Assembly (NCBI GenBank): GCA_009837885.1
Contig: VXSP01000009.1
Coordinates: 23,045 to 87,044, forward strand
DNA from: Holophagales bacterium
GTDB taxonomy: Bacteria > Acidobacteriota > Thermoanaerobaculia > Multivoradales > Multivoraceae
DNA: 64,000 nt
Direction: 5' to 3'
The translations under genes and the position numbers were made by a program. Below the pieces are notes generated by a model. It had not been told where the DNA came from, did not search any database, and saw only the letters and a list, made by a program, of their open reading frames with translations. This document shows positions 37,805 through 46,772 of the stretch, piece by piece (the stretch's first letter is position 1; the number at the start of each line of letters is the position of its first letter).

Positions 37805-40161
37805 AGCGCTTCGCTCTGGCCGCCGGTGATGTCGAAGAAGGCGCCGACGCTCTTCAGCGTGACGAGCAGCCGGTACTGGGTGTCGCGTCGGAGCGCGGTG
37901 CGGAAATCGGCCACTTCGAACCGCAGGCCGTAGCAGCAGGCTCTGAAGTCGACGACATGACGCTGGATCTGCAGGATCTGCTGTTCGATGTCGTAGCTCA
38001 CCATGCTGTTCACCCGCAGCTTGTTCGGGATCACGTCGAGACCGGTCGAAACCTGGACGTGGTGGCGGCGCGTCCGGTCGAGTTCCGCGTTGCGGCGGAC
38101 CGCCCAGCGCAGGCCGACCGAACCGGTGGCGCCGACGCCCAGCGTCGCGGAAACGCTGGTGGAGGAAACCTGAGAAAAGAGCGTGTCGTAGAGCGCGTCG
38201 AAGCGGAGGCCCGTGCGCCGGGACGGATTGAACCGGAGAAGGGCGCCGATCGGGCCGTTCGGGCTCGTGAGTGAGCGATCCGCGGAGCGCAGCAGGGCCT
38301 TCTCGCTGTCGAGCGAGAAGTCCCGGAAGAACTGGACCGACAGGATCTCGAAGGCGCCGCCCTGCTCGGGATCGGCGGGTTTGGCCAGCAGTCGGTTGTA
38401 GAGACTGACGCGGGCGACGTTGCGGCCGCGGAGGTTGTCGATCTCGTCGAAGAGCGGGATGCGGAGACGGTCGTCAAAGTCCTCGAAGTAGGCGTAGGCC
38501 ACGCGCGGCTCGATGACGTGCTTCATTCGCGAGAAGCGTCCGCCTTCGGCGAGATCGAAGATGCGGGACAATCCGGGGCCGACGATCTCCGCGCGAGCGG
38601 TCGGAACCAGCCGCACCAGATCCTGGCCCCGGAAGTCCGTTGTCGTCATCATCTCTCGCCGTTCCTGAGCGCTGATCAGGCTGTCTCCGTACCAGGTGAG
38701 GTGACCGCCGGCCGTCAGCGACAGCGAGAACCAGCTCGCCAGCGGAATCGGGACGCTGATCTCCGGCTCGAGATGGGCGCGCCCGTAGCGGCCGATGCGT
38801 CGCGCCGACCGGTTCGTGTCGAGGTAGTGCAGCGAGCTCTTCACCTGAAAGTAGAGGGGCGAGCTTCCCAGCCGTGTGGAGCGCAGCTTGTACTCGATCT
38901 CGGGAAGCTGGCGGAGCTGGACCTCGCGGCTGGCCGAAATGAACGTCTTGCGCTGATCGAGCTGGACGTTGAGCGACTGGTTGCCCCAGTTTCGCGAGAT
39001 GAAGGCCGTCGAGTAGAGCTGGCGCAGGCTGTTGCGGTCGACGCGACGTTCGAAGTCGCGGAAGAACTCGAAGTCGGACACGTCCTCGAAGCGGATGACG
39101 CCGCGGAATCCCCCGGGAAGATCCCGCGACTGGTGATTCCAGCGCATGCGCCAGCGGCGCTCGCCGCGCTCCGTATCGTCGATCAGGTAGCCGTCGAACT
39201 CGCCCGCCGTGCCTTCGGTCGGGCGGTAGCGGAACTCGGTGCCCAGGCCCCAGAAGGGCTCCGTGGAGAAGGCCTGGGTACTGCCGCTCGGGGCGCCGGC
39301 ATAGAGGTCCACGTTGAAGGTGGCGTCGTAGCTCCGGTTGATCGCCCAGTAATAGGCGAGACCGAGCGACGGGCCGCGGCGGGTGGAGAAGCCGGGCTTC
39401 GGCGTCAGGAAGCCGCTCACCCTGGAGCTCTGGACCGGCCACAGCATGTAGGGCAGGTAGACGAGCGGCACCTTCCTGGTCCGGAAGGAGACGCCGCGGG
39501 TCTTGGCGTAGCCGTTGGCGTTCACGTCGACGCGCTTCGCGCGGAAGCTCCAGTCCGGCGCTTTGCCGTCGTCCCCGACCTCGCAGGCGGTGAACTGGGC
39601 GTCGAGGATCGTGAAGCGGTCCTCGCTCAGCATGTGGACCGCCGCGCCGGTGAAGAAGAGGTCGGCGCCGATGTTGCCGTCCGCGTCGAAGATCGAGGCC
39701 GTTTCGGCCGACACGTCGAACTCGAGCCGCGAACCCCGCAGCACTTCGTTGCCTCGCATCAGGACGACCGGGCCCTCGGCCTCGAAGCGTTCGTTCGCGT
39801 GGTCGTACACCGCCCGATCGCCGGAGACCTGGTAGTCGCGGAGCCGGATCCAGAACCCGTTCGAGAGCGTGTGCTGCTCCTCGAACGTGCCCTCCATGGC
39901 GCCGGCCCAACCTTCCACCTGTCCGGGACCGGACTCGTCCTCGACCGCGAAGCTGAAGGTGTTGGCGCCGGGAGGCGGTGGCGGTCCGGTATCCGCGGGT
40001 TCCTCCGCCGCGGCTTCGGTCGCGTCGGGGGCGGGTTCTTCGACCGCCGCCGGAGCGTCCTCCGGGGACGCCTCGGCGGCTTCAGGCTCCTGGGCCACGG
40101 CGGCGGCCGTCACGGTCAGGGCCAGCAACACGGCGGCGACCGGCTGGTCAGCGCTAGACAT
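37801..40161 (-). CDS. lptD: LPS-assembly protein LptD
   Basis: 786 aa, OstA-like N-terminus (EGPVVLMRGNEVLRGSRLEFD) then beta-barrel; VPLVYLPYMLWPVQSSRVSGFLTPKPGFSTRRGPSLGLAYYWAIN. Confidence 0.9.
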   Translation of the reverse strand: MSSADQPVAAVLLALTVTAAAVAQEPEAAEASPEDAPAAVEEPAPDATEAAAEEPADTGPPPPPGANTFSFAVEDESGPGQVEGWAGAMEGTFEEQHTLSNGFWIRLRDYQVSGDRAVYDHANERFEAEGPVVLMRGNEVLRGSRLEFDVSAETASIFDADGNIGADLFFTGAAVHMLSEDRFTILDAQFTACEVGDDGKAPDWSFRAKRVDVNANGYAKTRGVSFRTRKVPLVYLPYMLWPVQSSRVSGFLTPKPGFSTRRGPSLGLAYYWAINRSYDATFNVDLYAGAPSGSTQAFSTEPFWGLGTEFRYRPTEGTAGEFDGYLIDDTERGERRWRMRWNHQSRDLPGGFRGVIRFEDVSDFEFFRDFERRVDRNSLRQLYSTAFISRNWGNQSLNVQLDQRKTFISASREVQLRQLPEIEYKLRSTRLGSSPLYFQVKSSLHYLDTNRSARRIGRYGRAHLEPEISVPIPLASWFSLSLTAGGHLTWYGDSLISAQERREMMTTTDFRGQDLVRLVPTARAEIVGPGLSRIFDLAEGGRFSRMKHVIEPRVAYAYFEDFDDRLRIPLFDEIDNLRGRNVARVSLYNRLLAKPADPEQGGAFEILSVQFFRDFSLDSEKALLRSADRSLTSPNGPIGALLRFNPSRRTGLRFDALYDTLFSQVSSTSVSATLGVGATGSVGLRWAVRRNAELDRTRRHHVQVSTGLDVIPNKLRVNSMVSYDIEQQILQIQRHVVDFRACCYGLRFEVADFRTALRRDTQYRLLVTLKSVGAFFDITGGQSEAL

Positions 40162-40314
40162 CTCGGCTATGACTCACCGTCAGGATCGCGATGACGGCTC
40201 TGCCGTCCGGGACGCCCTGTGCATGGTGGTCATGCTAGCAATTGCCGGGCCAACTCGAGGCGTCGGTTCCGGTCGGTTGACAGTCCCGCTGGGCCGTTTC
40301 AGAGTGACCGCACT

Positions 40315-40728
40315 GTGCGTCTTCTCGGCATCGATCTGGGCGAGAAGCGTGTCGGTGTGGCGACGGGGGACTCACAGGTGGGCGTCGCGGTGCCGCACTC
40401 GACGATCCGGCGCACCGGGGACCGGCAGGTGATCGCGGAACTCAGGGCGCTGGCGGCCGATTCCGGGGCCGAGGTGCTCGTCGTTGGCGAGCCGCGGCGG
40501 CTGGACGGCTCCGTGGGGCCGGCGGCCGAGCGTGCTCGCTCCTTCGCCCGGAAGCTGGGCGAGGCCTGCGATCTGCCGGTCCGGACGGTGAACGAATCGC
40601 TGACCTCGGTGGAGGCGGAGCGCCGGCTACGGGCGGTGGGTGTCGATCCGCGGCGGCACCCGGAGCGGGTCGACGCGGTAGCGGCGCAGATCCTCCTCGA
40701 GGAGGAGCTTGGCCGGGAGACCGGATGA
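40315..40728 (+). CDS. ruvX: RuvX/YqgF Holliday junction resolvase family
   Basis: RLLGIDLGEKRVGVATGDS, VGEPRRLDGSVGPAAERARSFA, VNESLTSVEAERRL. Confidence 0.9.
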   Translation: MRLLGIDLGEKRVGVATGDSQVGVAVPHSTIRRTGDRQVIAELRALAADSGAEVLVVGEPRRLDGSVGPAAERARSFARKLGEACDLPVRTVNESLTSVEAERRLRAVGVDPRRHPERVDAVAAQILLEEELGRETG

Positions 40729-41789
40729 AGCGGAGGAAGCCGCCGCGCCGTCGCCGCAGGCGGCGCCTGCTGCCGTGGCTCGCGGCCGGCGCCGTTGCGA
40801 TGCTGGCGGCCCTCGCCGCCGCGGCGGCCGGTCTTGTCGCCTGGGCGGAACGGGAACTCGAACAGCCGCGGGGAACGGAGATCGTCGAGCTGACCATCGA
40901 GCGCGGCGCGCCGATGACCGCGATCCTCGACCAGTTGGCCGCGGCCAACGTCGTCGGCGACCCGCTGCTGGCCCGGCTCCACCTCGACTACCGGCGTCCC
41001 GGCGAGACGCTGCAGGCCGGTGAGTACCGCTTCGCGCAACCGCTGAGCCCGGTGGAGGCGCTCGACCGGGTGATCCGCGGCGAGGTGGTCACCTACCCGG
41101 TGACCGTGATCGAGGGTCTGACCCTGCGCGAAACCGCGGAGAGCCTTGCCGCCGACGGCTTCGGCGAGCTGGATGCGTTCCTTGCGGCGATGTCCTCGCC
41201 GCGGCTCGTCGCGGACCTGGATCCTGCCGCCGAGTCCCTGGAGGGCTACCTGTTTCCCGACACCTACGCTTTCCCGCGAGGCACCGGCGAGGGCGAGATC
41301 GTGGAGGCCATGGTCCGCAACTTCCGCCGTCGCGTCGAGGACCACCTGGACGCCGCGGCCGGCCACGGCCTGGACCTGCGGGGTCTCGTGACGCTGGCGA
41401 GCATCGTCGAGAAGGAAGCGGGCGCGATAGAGGAGCGTCCGCTGGTTTCGGCCGTCTTCCACAACCGGCTGGAGCGCGGCATCGGCCTCTACGCCGATCC
41501 GACGATCATCTACGCGCTGAAGCTGGCCGGCACCTGGGACGGCAACCTGCGCCGCCGTGACCTCGAACTCGACTCGCCCTACAACACGTACGTCCATCCG
41601 GGCCTGCCGCCGGGTCCGATCTGTTCGCCGGGCGAGCACAGCCTGAGCGCCGCGGCGGCGCCCGCCGACGCGCCATACCTCTACTTCGTCAGCCGGAACG
41701 ACGGCACTCACGTCTTCGCGGAGACCCTCGCCGAGCACAACCGGAACGTCGCCCGCTGGCAGGTCCGGTACTGGCGGGAGCGCCGGTAG
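40725..41789 (+). CDS. mltG: Endolytic transglycosylase MltG
   Basis: LEGYLFPDTYAFPRG, LASIVEKEAGAIEERPLVSAVFHNRL, YNTYVHPGLPPGPICSPG. Confidence 0.95.
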   Translation: MKRRKPPRRRRRRRLLPWLAAGAVAMLAALAAAAAGLVAWAERELEQPRGTEIVELTIERGAPMTAILDQLAAANVVGDPLLARLHLDYRRPGETLQAGEYRFAQPLSPVEALDRVIRGEVVTYPVTVIEGLTLRETAESLAADGFGELDAFLAAMSSPRLVADLDPAAESLEGYLFPDTYAFPRGTGEGEIVEAMVRNFRRRVEDHLDAAAGHGLDLRGLVTLASIVEKEAGAIEERPLVSAVFHNRLERGIGLYADPTIIYALKLAGTWDGNLRRRDLELDSPYNTYVHPGLPPGPICSPGEHSLSAAAAPADAPYLYFVSRNDGTHVFAETLAEHNRNVARWQVRYWRERR

Positions 41790-41810
41790 GCGCGGCGCTG
41801 AGGCCGCACA

Positions 41811-41897
41811 CTGGGTGCGCCGGCGTCCCCGCCGGCTTGTGGCCGCGGGTCTTCTGACCCGCGGAGAACACGCGCCGGCCGCAAGGCCGGCTCCGCT
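41811..41897. repeat. Copy 2 of dispersed GC-rich repeat (modules M1+M2+M3)
   Basis: CTGGGTGCGCCGGCGTCCCCGCCGGC / GCGGGTCTTCTGACCCGC / CGCGCCGGCCGCAAGGCCGGCTCCGCT; three consecutive hairpins. Confidence 0.75.
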
Positions 41898-41925
41898 ATG
41901 GAGCTGGCGGCAGATTGCCTGGAAG

Positions 41926-42135
41926 TTACTTCTTGGCTTCCTCGGACGGCATAGCCACTTCGCGCCTCTCGGGCTCGATCCGGGTGGACGGGTAGCGGAC
42001 GTAGGTACGCCCGGAAGTCTCCTGGATCTCCCGGTAGTGCTTGAATATGCCCTCTACGGTGTTGCCGTGCTTGGCAGCGAGTCGCTCCCGAATGGCGCGC
42101 ACTTCGGCGACGATGGGGTCGTCGTAGGAAGTCAC
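41926..42135 (-). CDS. Antitoxin-like small protein partner of PIN toxin
   Basis: VTSYDDPIVAEVRAIRERLAAKHGNTVEGIFKHYREIQE; GTG start overlaps the TGA of the toxin remnant. Confidence 0.6.
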   Translation of the reverse strand: MTSYDDPIVAEVRAIRERLAAKHGNTVEGIFKHYREIQETSGRTYVRYPSTRIEPERREVAMPSEEAKK

Positions 42136-42382
42136 TGTTCGATCTCCAGGAGTTCTTCGGGTGTGCAGATTAGTGGCGGCCGCGTGCCGCTTCCGGATCG
42201 CCGCCAGCCGCTTCGTCTCGGACGATGTCCGATGCAACAAGGTCGAATCGCCGGGCCGCCGAGCGCCACCACTCCCGCGTGATGTGCTGGTGGGCGAGTG
42301 TCACGATGTCGCGGGACGGCCGCGCTGTCAGGTAGCTGACGACCGTTGTTTCGACGTAGACCTTGGGCTTCGTTGCTGACAT
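42132..42382 (-). pseudogene. VapC-like PIN-domain toxin with large internal deletion and frame change
   Basis: N-terminus KVYVETTVVSYLTARPSRDIVTLAHQHITREWW...VASDIVRDEAAGGDPEAAR joins directly, +1 frame, to the C-terminus PPLICTPEELLEIEQ*. Confidence 0.75.
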
Positions 42383-42534
42383 CGGCTTCTCTCGGCGACG
42401 TTACTCGACGATCCCGAACCCTGGTTGCCTTGGGGAAAGGTCGTGCTGTAGAGCGAGGACCACGACGCATGGGGAGCTAGCAACCGGCTGAGCCGGCACA
42501 GCCTGTGCATCCACCGGGCTAAGCTCCATGCCCG

Positions 42535-42945
42535 ATGCACCTGCCCACGCTCAACGCGATTCTGAACGCCACGGCGGCGACGCTGCTGGTGATCGGCTAC
42601 GTGCTGATCCGCCGCGGCAACCGGGAACGGCACAAGCAGGTCATGCTGTCGGCGCTGGGGTGCTCGGCGGCGTTCCTGATCTCCTATCTCTACTACCACT
42701 ACCAGGTCGGTTCGGTTCACTTCGAGGGCGAGGGAACCGTGCGGACGGTCTATCTCGGCATTCTGCTGACCCACACGGTGCTGGCGGCCGCGGTGCCGTT
42801 TCTGGCGATCATCACCGTCGTCCTGGGCCTTCGGGGCCGGTACGAGCTGCACAGAAAGATCGCCCGCGTCACGCTGCCGATCTGGCTCTACGTGTCGGTG
42901 ACCGGGGTCGTCGTGTACTGGATGCTCTACCGCATGTCGTGGTGA
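42535..42945 (+). CDS. DUF420-family membrane protein
   Basis: Four TM helices; RGNRERHKQVMLSAL, YYHYQVGSVHFEGEGTVRTVYLGILLTHTVLAA, RYELHRKIARVTLPIWLYVSVTGVVVYWMLY. Confidence 0.85.
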   Translation: MHLPTLNAILNATAATLLVIGYVLIRRGNRERHKQVMLSALGCSAAFLISYLYYHYQVGSVHFEGEGTVRTVYLGILLTHTVLAAAVPFLAIITVVLGLRGRYELHRKIARVTLPIWLYVSVTGVVVYWMLYRMSW

Positions 42946-45473
42946 CGTTCGCGGCAAACCGTGTGCGCGCCGTTGGCGTGCTGCTCCTGGCGGCCTTCCT
43001 GCCGGCGGCCCTTGCCATCGCCCAGGAGGCCGAGTGGCGGCTCACCGAGTGGACTGCCGACGAGCGGGAGTTCTTTCTCGACGGGCCCCAGTTTCTGCTC
43101 GCGCCGGCCGAACTGGAGCGAGTGCGAAACCTGGATCCGCTGTCCCGACTGGAGTACATCGACACTTTTCTGAACCGCGGCACCGTAGCCGAGGCGGTCG
43201 AGCATCGGCGGCAGCGGGTGCGCATGGCCGGTCTGCCCTTCTTCGACGTCCGCGCACGGTTGCTGTTCCTGCACGGCGAGCCGGACGCGGTCGACCCGGT
43301 CGACTGCGATCAGACGTTCCGGCCGATCCAGCTCTGGCGGTACGGACCGGAGGAGGGCGAGCACACGAACCTCGTCCTCTTCCAGCCGAAGCCGAACGAG
43401 GTCTTCCGGCTGTGGCTGCCGGAGGACACGAAGCGCGCCCTCTACATGCCGGAGATGGAGTACTTCCTCGAACAGTACGAGGAACTCCGGGGTCTGCTGA
43501 GGGCCCGCCGCTTCGACCTGCAGGTCTGCGAGGAGGCCCGCCGGGTCGACGAGATCACGGGAATTCGCGGCCTGTTCGGCTTTCGCCGCGACCGCCGGAC
43601 CGACGAGGACTTCCTGGCCTGGCTGGCGCCGCCGCCGGATCTCGAAGTCTGGGCGGAAGAGGCCGCCGCCGACGTCGTGTCCGGTCCGCCGCCGCTGGAG
43701 CTGGAGGACCCGATCCTCACCTTCCCGGACCGGCAGGGACAGCGGATCGTGGCCCGGATTCTCCTCTCGCTGCCTCCGGGCTCGCCGATCGAGCCCTTCA
43801 TCGACGACGCCGGCAGGCAGCAGACGCGGATCAACGTGGAGGGCATGGTCGAGTTGCCGGGTCAGGTCTTCGACACCTTCAAGATGCGGTTCGTCGGGGG
43901 CGCGCCGGAACCGGACCGCTCTCTGGCCCTGCCGGTCGAGCAGCTCTTCCGGCCGGGTTCGGTCCTCCTGATTCGCCTCTTCGTCCGCGACGAAGTCGGC
44001 GGCGCGGCCGCTTTCGCCTCGGTTCCGGTCGAGGTGCCCCTGAGGCCGGAGGCGGTTCCCGTGGAACCCGAAGATCAGCTCCGGCTAGTCATGGCGTCCG
44101 AGGATCTGCCGGAAACCGTCCTCGACGCGCGGAACGCGATCATGCTGGTGCCGCCGGAGAGCGAGGTCGTCATCGGTCTCTGGCGTGCCGACACGCTGAT
44201 CACCGGCGACAACATCGTCGCCGTCCGGTTCCTCGTCGACGACAGGGTGCAGGTGACCCGCCGCCGCCCGCCGTTCACCGCGGAGGTCCGGCTGGCGAAG
44301 TACCCGGAGGAGCAGGTGGTCCGGGTCGAGGGCCTGAACGCGGAGCGCGAGGTCGTGGACGCCGACGAGATCGTGCTGAACCAGCAGCGGGGCGAGCTCC
44401 GGGTCACGATCAACGAGCCGCGCCGGGGCGCCCGCGTCTCGGGCACTGTGGAGGCCGTGGCCACGGTCGTCGTGCCCGAGGAACGAGTCGTCCGGGAAGT
44501 CGAGTTCAGCGTCGACGGGAAGGTCCAGACGGTGCTGAGCCGGCCCCCGTGGCGGGCTGAGGTGGAGGTGCCGGCCGGCGTCGGCGAGCAGGACCTGGTC
44601 TACCTGACGATCGCGGCCGCGCTCGACGACGGAAGCCGGGCCGAGGATGTCCGCTTCCTGAACGCGCCGGCCTTCACCGAGACGCTCGAGGTCGATCTCG
44701 TGGAGCTCTACACGACGGTCGTGGACGGCCAGAACCGGCCGGTGACGAGCCTGGTGGAGGCCGACTTCACCGTCTTCGAGGATCGGCGGCGCCAGGAACT
44801 GGCGAAGTTCGAGCTGGTCGAGGACCTGCCGCTGACCCTGGGGGTGGTGATCGACACGTCGGGCTCGATGGAGACCTCGCTGGGCGAGGCGCGCCGGACC
44901 GCGTCGCAGTTCCTGACGAACATGATCACGCCGCGCGACCGGTCCTTCGCCGTGGCTTTCGCAACGCGGCCCGAGTTGCTGATCGGACGGACCTCGGACG
45001 TCAGCGCGGTGGCCTCGGTGATCGAGAGGCTGCGGGCCGCGGGCGCGACGGCTCTGCACGACGCGCTGATCACCAGCCTCTACTACTTCCGGGGCGTTAG
45101 GGGCCGGCGCGCTCTGGTGCTGCTTTCCGACGGCGAGGACACGTCCAGCAGCATCGACTACCGGGACGCCGAGGAGTACGCGCGGCGCTCGGGCGTCGCG
45201 ATCTACACGATCGGGCTCGGAGTCGGCCGGACCCAGATGATCCTGCGCAACAAGCTGAGCGATCTGGCCAAGGTCACCGGCGGGCGCTCCTTCTTCATCT
45301 CCAAGGCCGAGGAGCTGGCTCCCGTCTACGGCGACATCGAGCGCGAACTGCGCTCCCAGTACCTGCTGGCCTACACCTCCGACCGCGCCGGCGAAGGTGA
45401 GGAGTACCGTGAGGTCGAGGTCCGGGTGAAGGGACGCTACAAGGCGCGCACGATCAGCGGCTACTACCCGTGA
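42942..45473 (+). CDS. Exported VWA (VWFA-related, acidobacterial-type) protein with GWxTD-like N-terminus
   Basis: TADEREFFLDGPQ...RARLLFLHGEPDAVDPVDC; VDLVELYTTVVDGQNRPVTSLVEADFTVFEDRRRQELAKFE; GVVIDTSGSMETS; VLLSDGEDTSS. Confidence 0.85.
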   Translation: MTFAANRVRAVGVLLLAAFLPAALAIAQEAEWRLTEWTADEREFFLDGPQFLLAPAELERVRNLDPLSRLEYIDTFLNRGTVAEAVEHRRQRVRMAGLPFFDVRARLLFLHGEPDAVDPVDCDQTFRPIQLWRYGPEEGEHTNLVLFQPKPNEVFRLWLPEDTKRALYMPEMEYFLEQYEELRGLLRARRFDLQVCEEARRVDEITGIRGLFGFRRDRRTDEDFLAWLAPPPDLEVWAEEAAADVVSGPPPLELEDPILTFPDRQGQRIVARILLSLPPGSPIEPFIDDAGRQQTRINVEGMVELPGQVFDTFKMRFVGGAPEPDRSLALPVEQLFRPGSVLLIRLFVRDEVGGAAAFASVPVEVPLRPEAVPVEPEDQLRLVMASEDLPETVLDARNAIMLVPPESEVVIGLWRADTLITGDNIVAVRFLVDDRVQVTRRRPPFTAEVRLAKYPEEQVVRVEGLNAEREVVDADEIVLNQQRGELRVTINEPRRGARVSGTVEAVATVVVPEERVVREVEFSVDGKVQTVLSRPPWRAEVEVPAGVGEQDLVYLTIAAALDDGSRAEDVRFLNAPAFTETLEVDLVELYTTVVDGQNRPVTSLVEADFTVFEDRRRQELAKFELVEDLPLTLGVVIDTSGSMETSLGEARRTASQFLTNMITPRDRSFAVAFATRPELLIGRTSDVSAVASVIERLRAAGATALHDALITSLYYFRGVRGRRALVLLSDGEDTSSSIDYRDAEEYARRSGVAIYTIGLGVGRTQMILRNKLSDLAKVTGGRSFFISKAEELAPVYGDIERELRSQYLLAYTSDRAGEGEEYREVEVRVKGRYKARTISGYYP

Positions 45474-46159
45474 CCGCGTGCGCCGGCCGCCTGCGGGCAG
45501 GACACCTTGTGCTGGCGCTCGCCGCTTCCGCACCGGCCCTGGCCCAGGAAGCCCTCGCCCAGGAGGAAGCGGGCGTCCGGACGGTCTCGTTCGAGCGGCT
45601 GAACCGGGTCTACGAGGAACTGATCGACGACCTGTCCCTCATCCGGATCGGGCCGGCGGAGGTGGCCCTGCGCTCTCCCGCTCACTCCCTGACCGTCAGC
45701 CGCCATGCGGCGACGCTTACGGCCGGCGACGATGGCGTCTTCGCAACCGAACTCGAGCTGGAGATCGCCGGTTCGGGACAGATCGCCGCGGACGTCGTCA
45801 TCGGCAGCCTGGAAAGCCAGTTGACCCAGGAGCTCGTTGTGCCCGTCCAGACTCTCCGCCTGGAGGGCGAGATCGCCATCCGGCGCGACGAGGAGGGCTA
45901 CTGGATCCGCACGGAACGCATGCCGCCGACGACCCAGGTGCGGATCGAGAGCGAGCTCGGCACGCAGCTCTTCACGGTGTGCCGGCAGATGGCCCTGGTC
46001 CTGGTCAGCCTGGACTGCGAAGCGATCGAGCGCGCCGTCACGCTGATCAGCGTTCCGCTGCCGGAGGCGGGCGGCGAGTACCTGATCGCCCTGGAGGACA
46101 CGACGCCGGAAGAAAGAAGGGATTTCGACCGGTTTCTGCGCCAGAGCCGGGAGCCCTGA
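45470..46159 (+). CDS. Hypothetical exported protein
   Basis: Signal peptide; overlaps the upstream VWA stop codon. Confidence 0.6.
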   Translation: MTACAGRLRAGHLVLALAASAPALAQEALAQEEAGVRTVSFERLNRVYEELIDDLSLIRIGPAEVALRSPAHSLTVSRHAATLTAGDDGVFATELELEIAGSGQIAADVVIGSLESQLTQELVVPVQTLRLEGEIAIRRDEEGYWIRTERMPPTTQVRIESELGTQLFTVCRQMALVLVSLDCEAIERAVTLISVPLPEAGGEYLIALEDTTPEERRDFDRFLRQSREP

Positions 46160-46223
46160 ACGACCGGCATCCGGTAGGATTCGCGCCCCTCGGCCGCAAC
46201 GGCCGACCAGGAGTTGAACACCC

Positions 46224-46772
46224 ATGGCTACCCGTCGGATGATCTCGCGCCTCTTCTACTTCACGATCGAAGATGAGGGCATCCTCGCCGAATCGTTCGG
46301 GGGGCTGGACTCGGAAACCTTCGCGATCGCCTACAAGGTCGAGGACACGGACGACGTCTTCGTCATGACCAGCGAGACGCGGGACGCGCTGGACCGGTCG
46401 GACGTGCCGTACAACCTGCTCGCCGAGGAGGACGGTTCGAAGATCGCCCTCTTCCACTCGCCGCTCTCGCGCGAAGAGCTGTCCGACTTCGAGGAGCCGC
46501 TGAAGGCGCTCGCGCTCGCGTACCGGGCGATCGCCATGGCCTGCGTCGGCGTGAACGGCGAATCGGATCTCGGCTTCGACTTGAGCGAGGGGATGCGCAA
46601 CTACACCTATTTCACCGCGCCGGCCGGCCACACCTTCATCTGGCGGCTGTTCAGCCATCGCGACGAGGCGCGGCAGTTCCTGGACAAGCTGACGATCGGC
46701 GACAAGAACGCCCTCGAGTGGGCCGAGGCGATTCCGATGGAATCCGTGGCCGAACTCAAGGGCTTTCATTGA
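46224..46772 (+). CDS. Hypothetical conserved-looking cytosolic protein, 182 aa
   Basis: Good coding character, no signal peptide, overlaps xseA start. Confidence 0.6.
   Translation: MATRRMISRLFYFTIEDEGILAESFGGLDSETFAIAYKVEDTDDVFVMTSETRDALDRSDVPYNLLAEEDGSKIALFHSPLSREELSDFEEPLKALALAYRAIAMACVGVNGESDLGFDLSEGMRNYTYFTAPAGHTFIWRLFSHRDEARQFLDKLTIGDKNALEWAEAIPMESVAELKGFH

Noticed and set aside
38518-40194. 558-aa plus-strand ORF opposite lptD
   Set aside because: Antisense to the LptD frame, which has signal peptide and barrel features.
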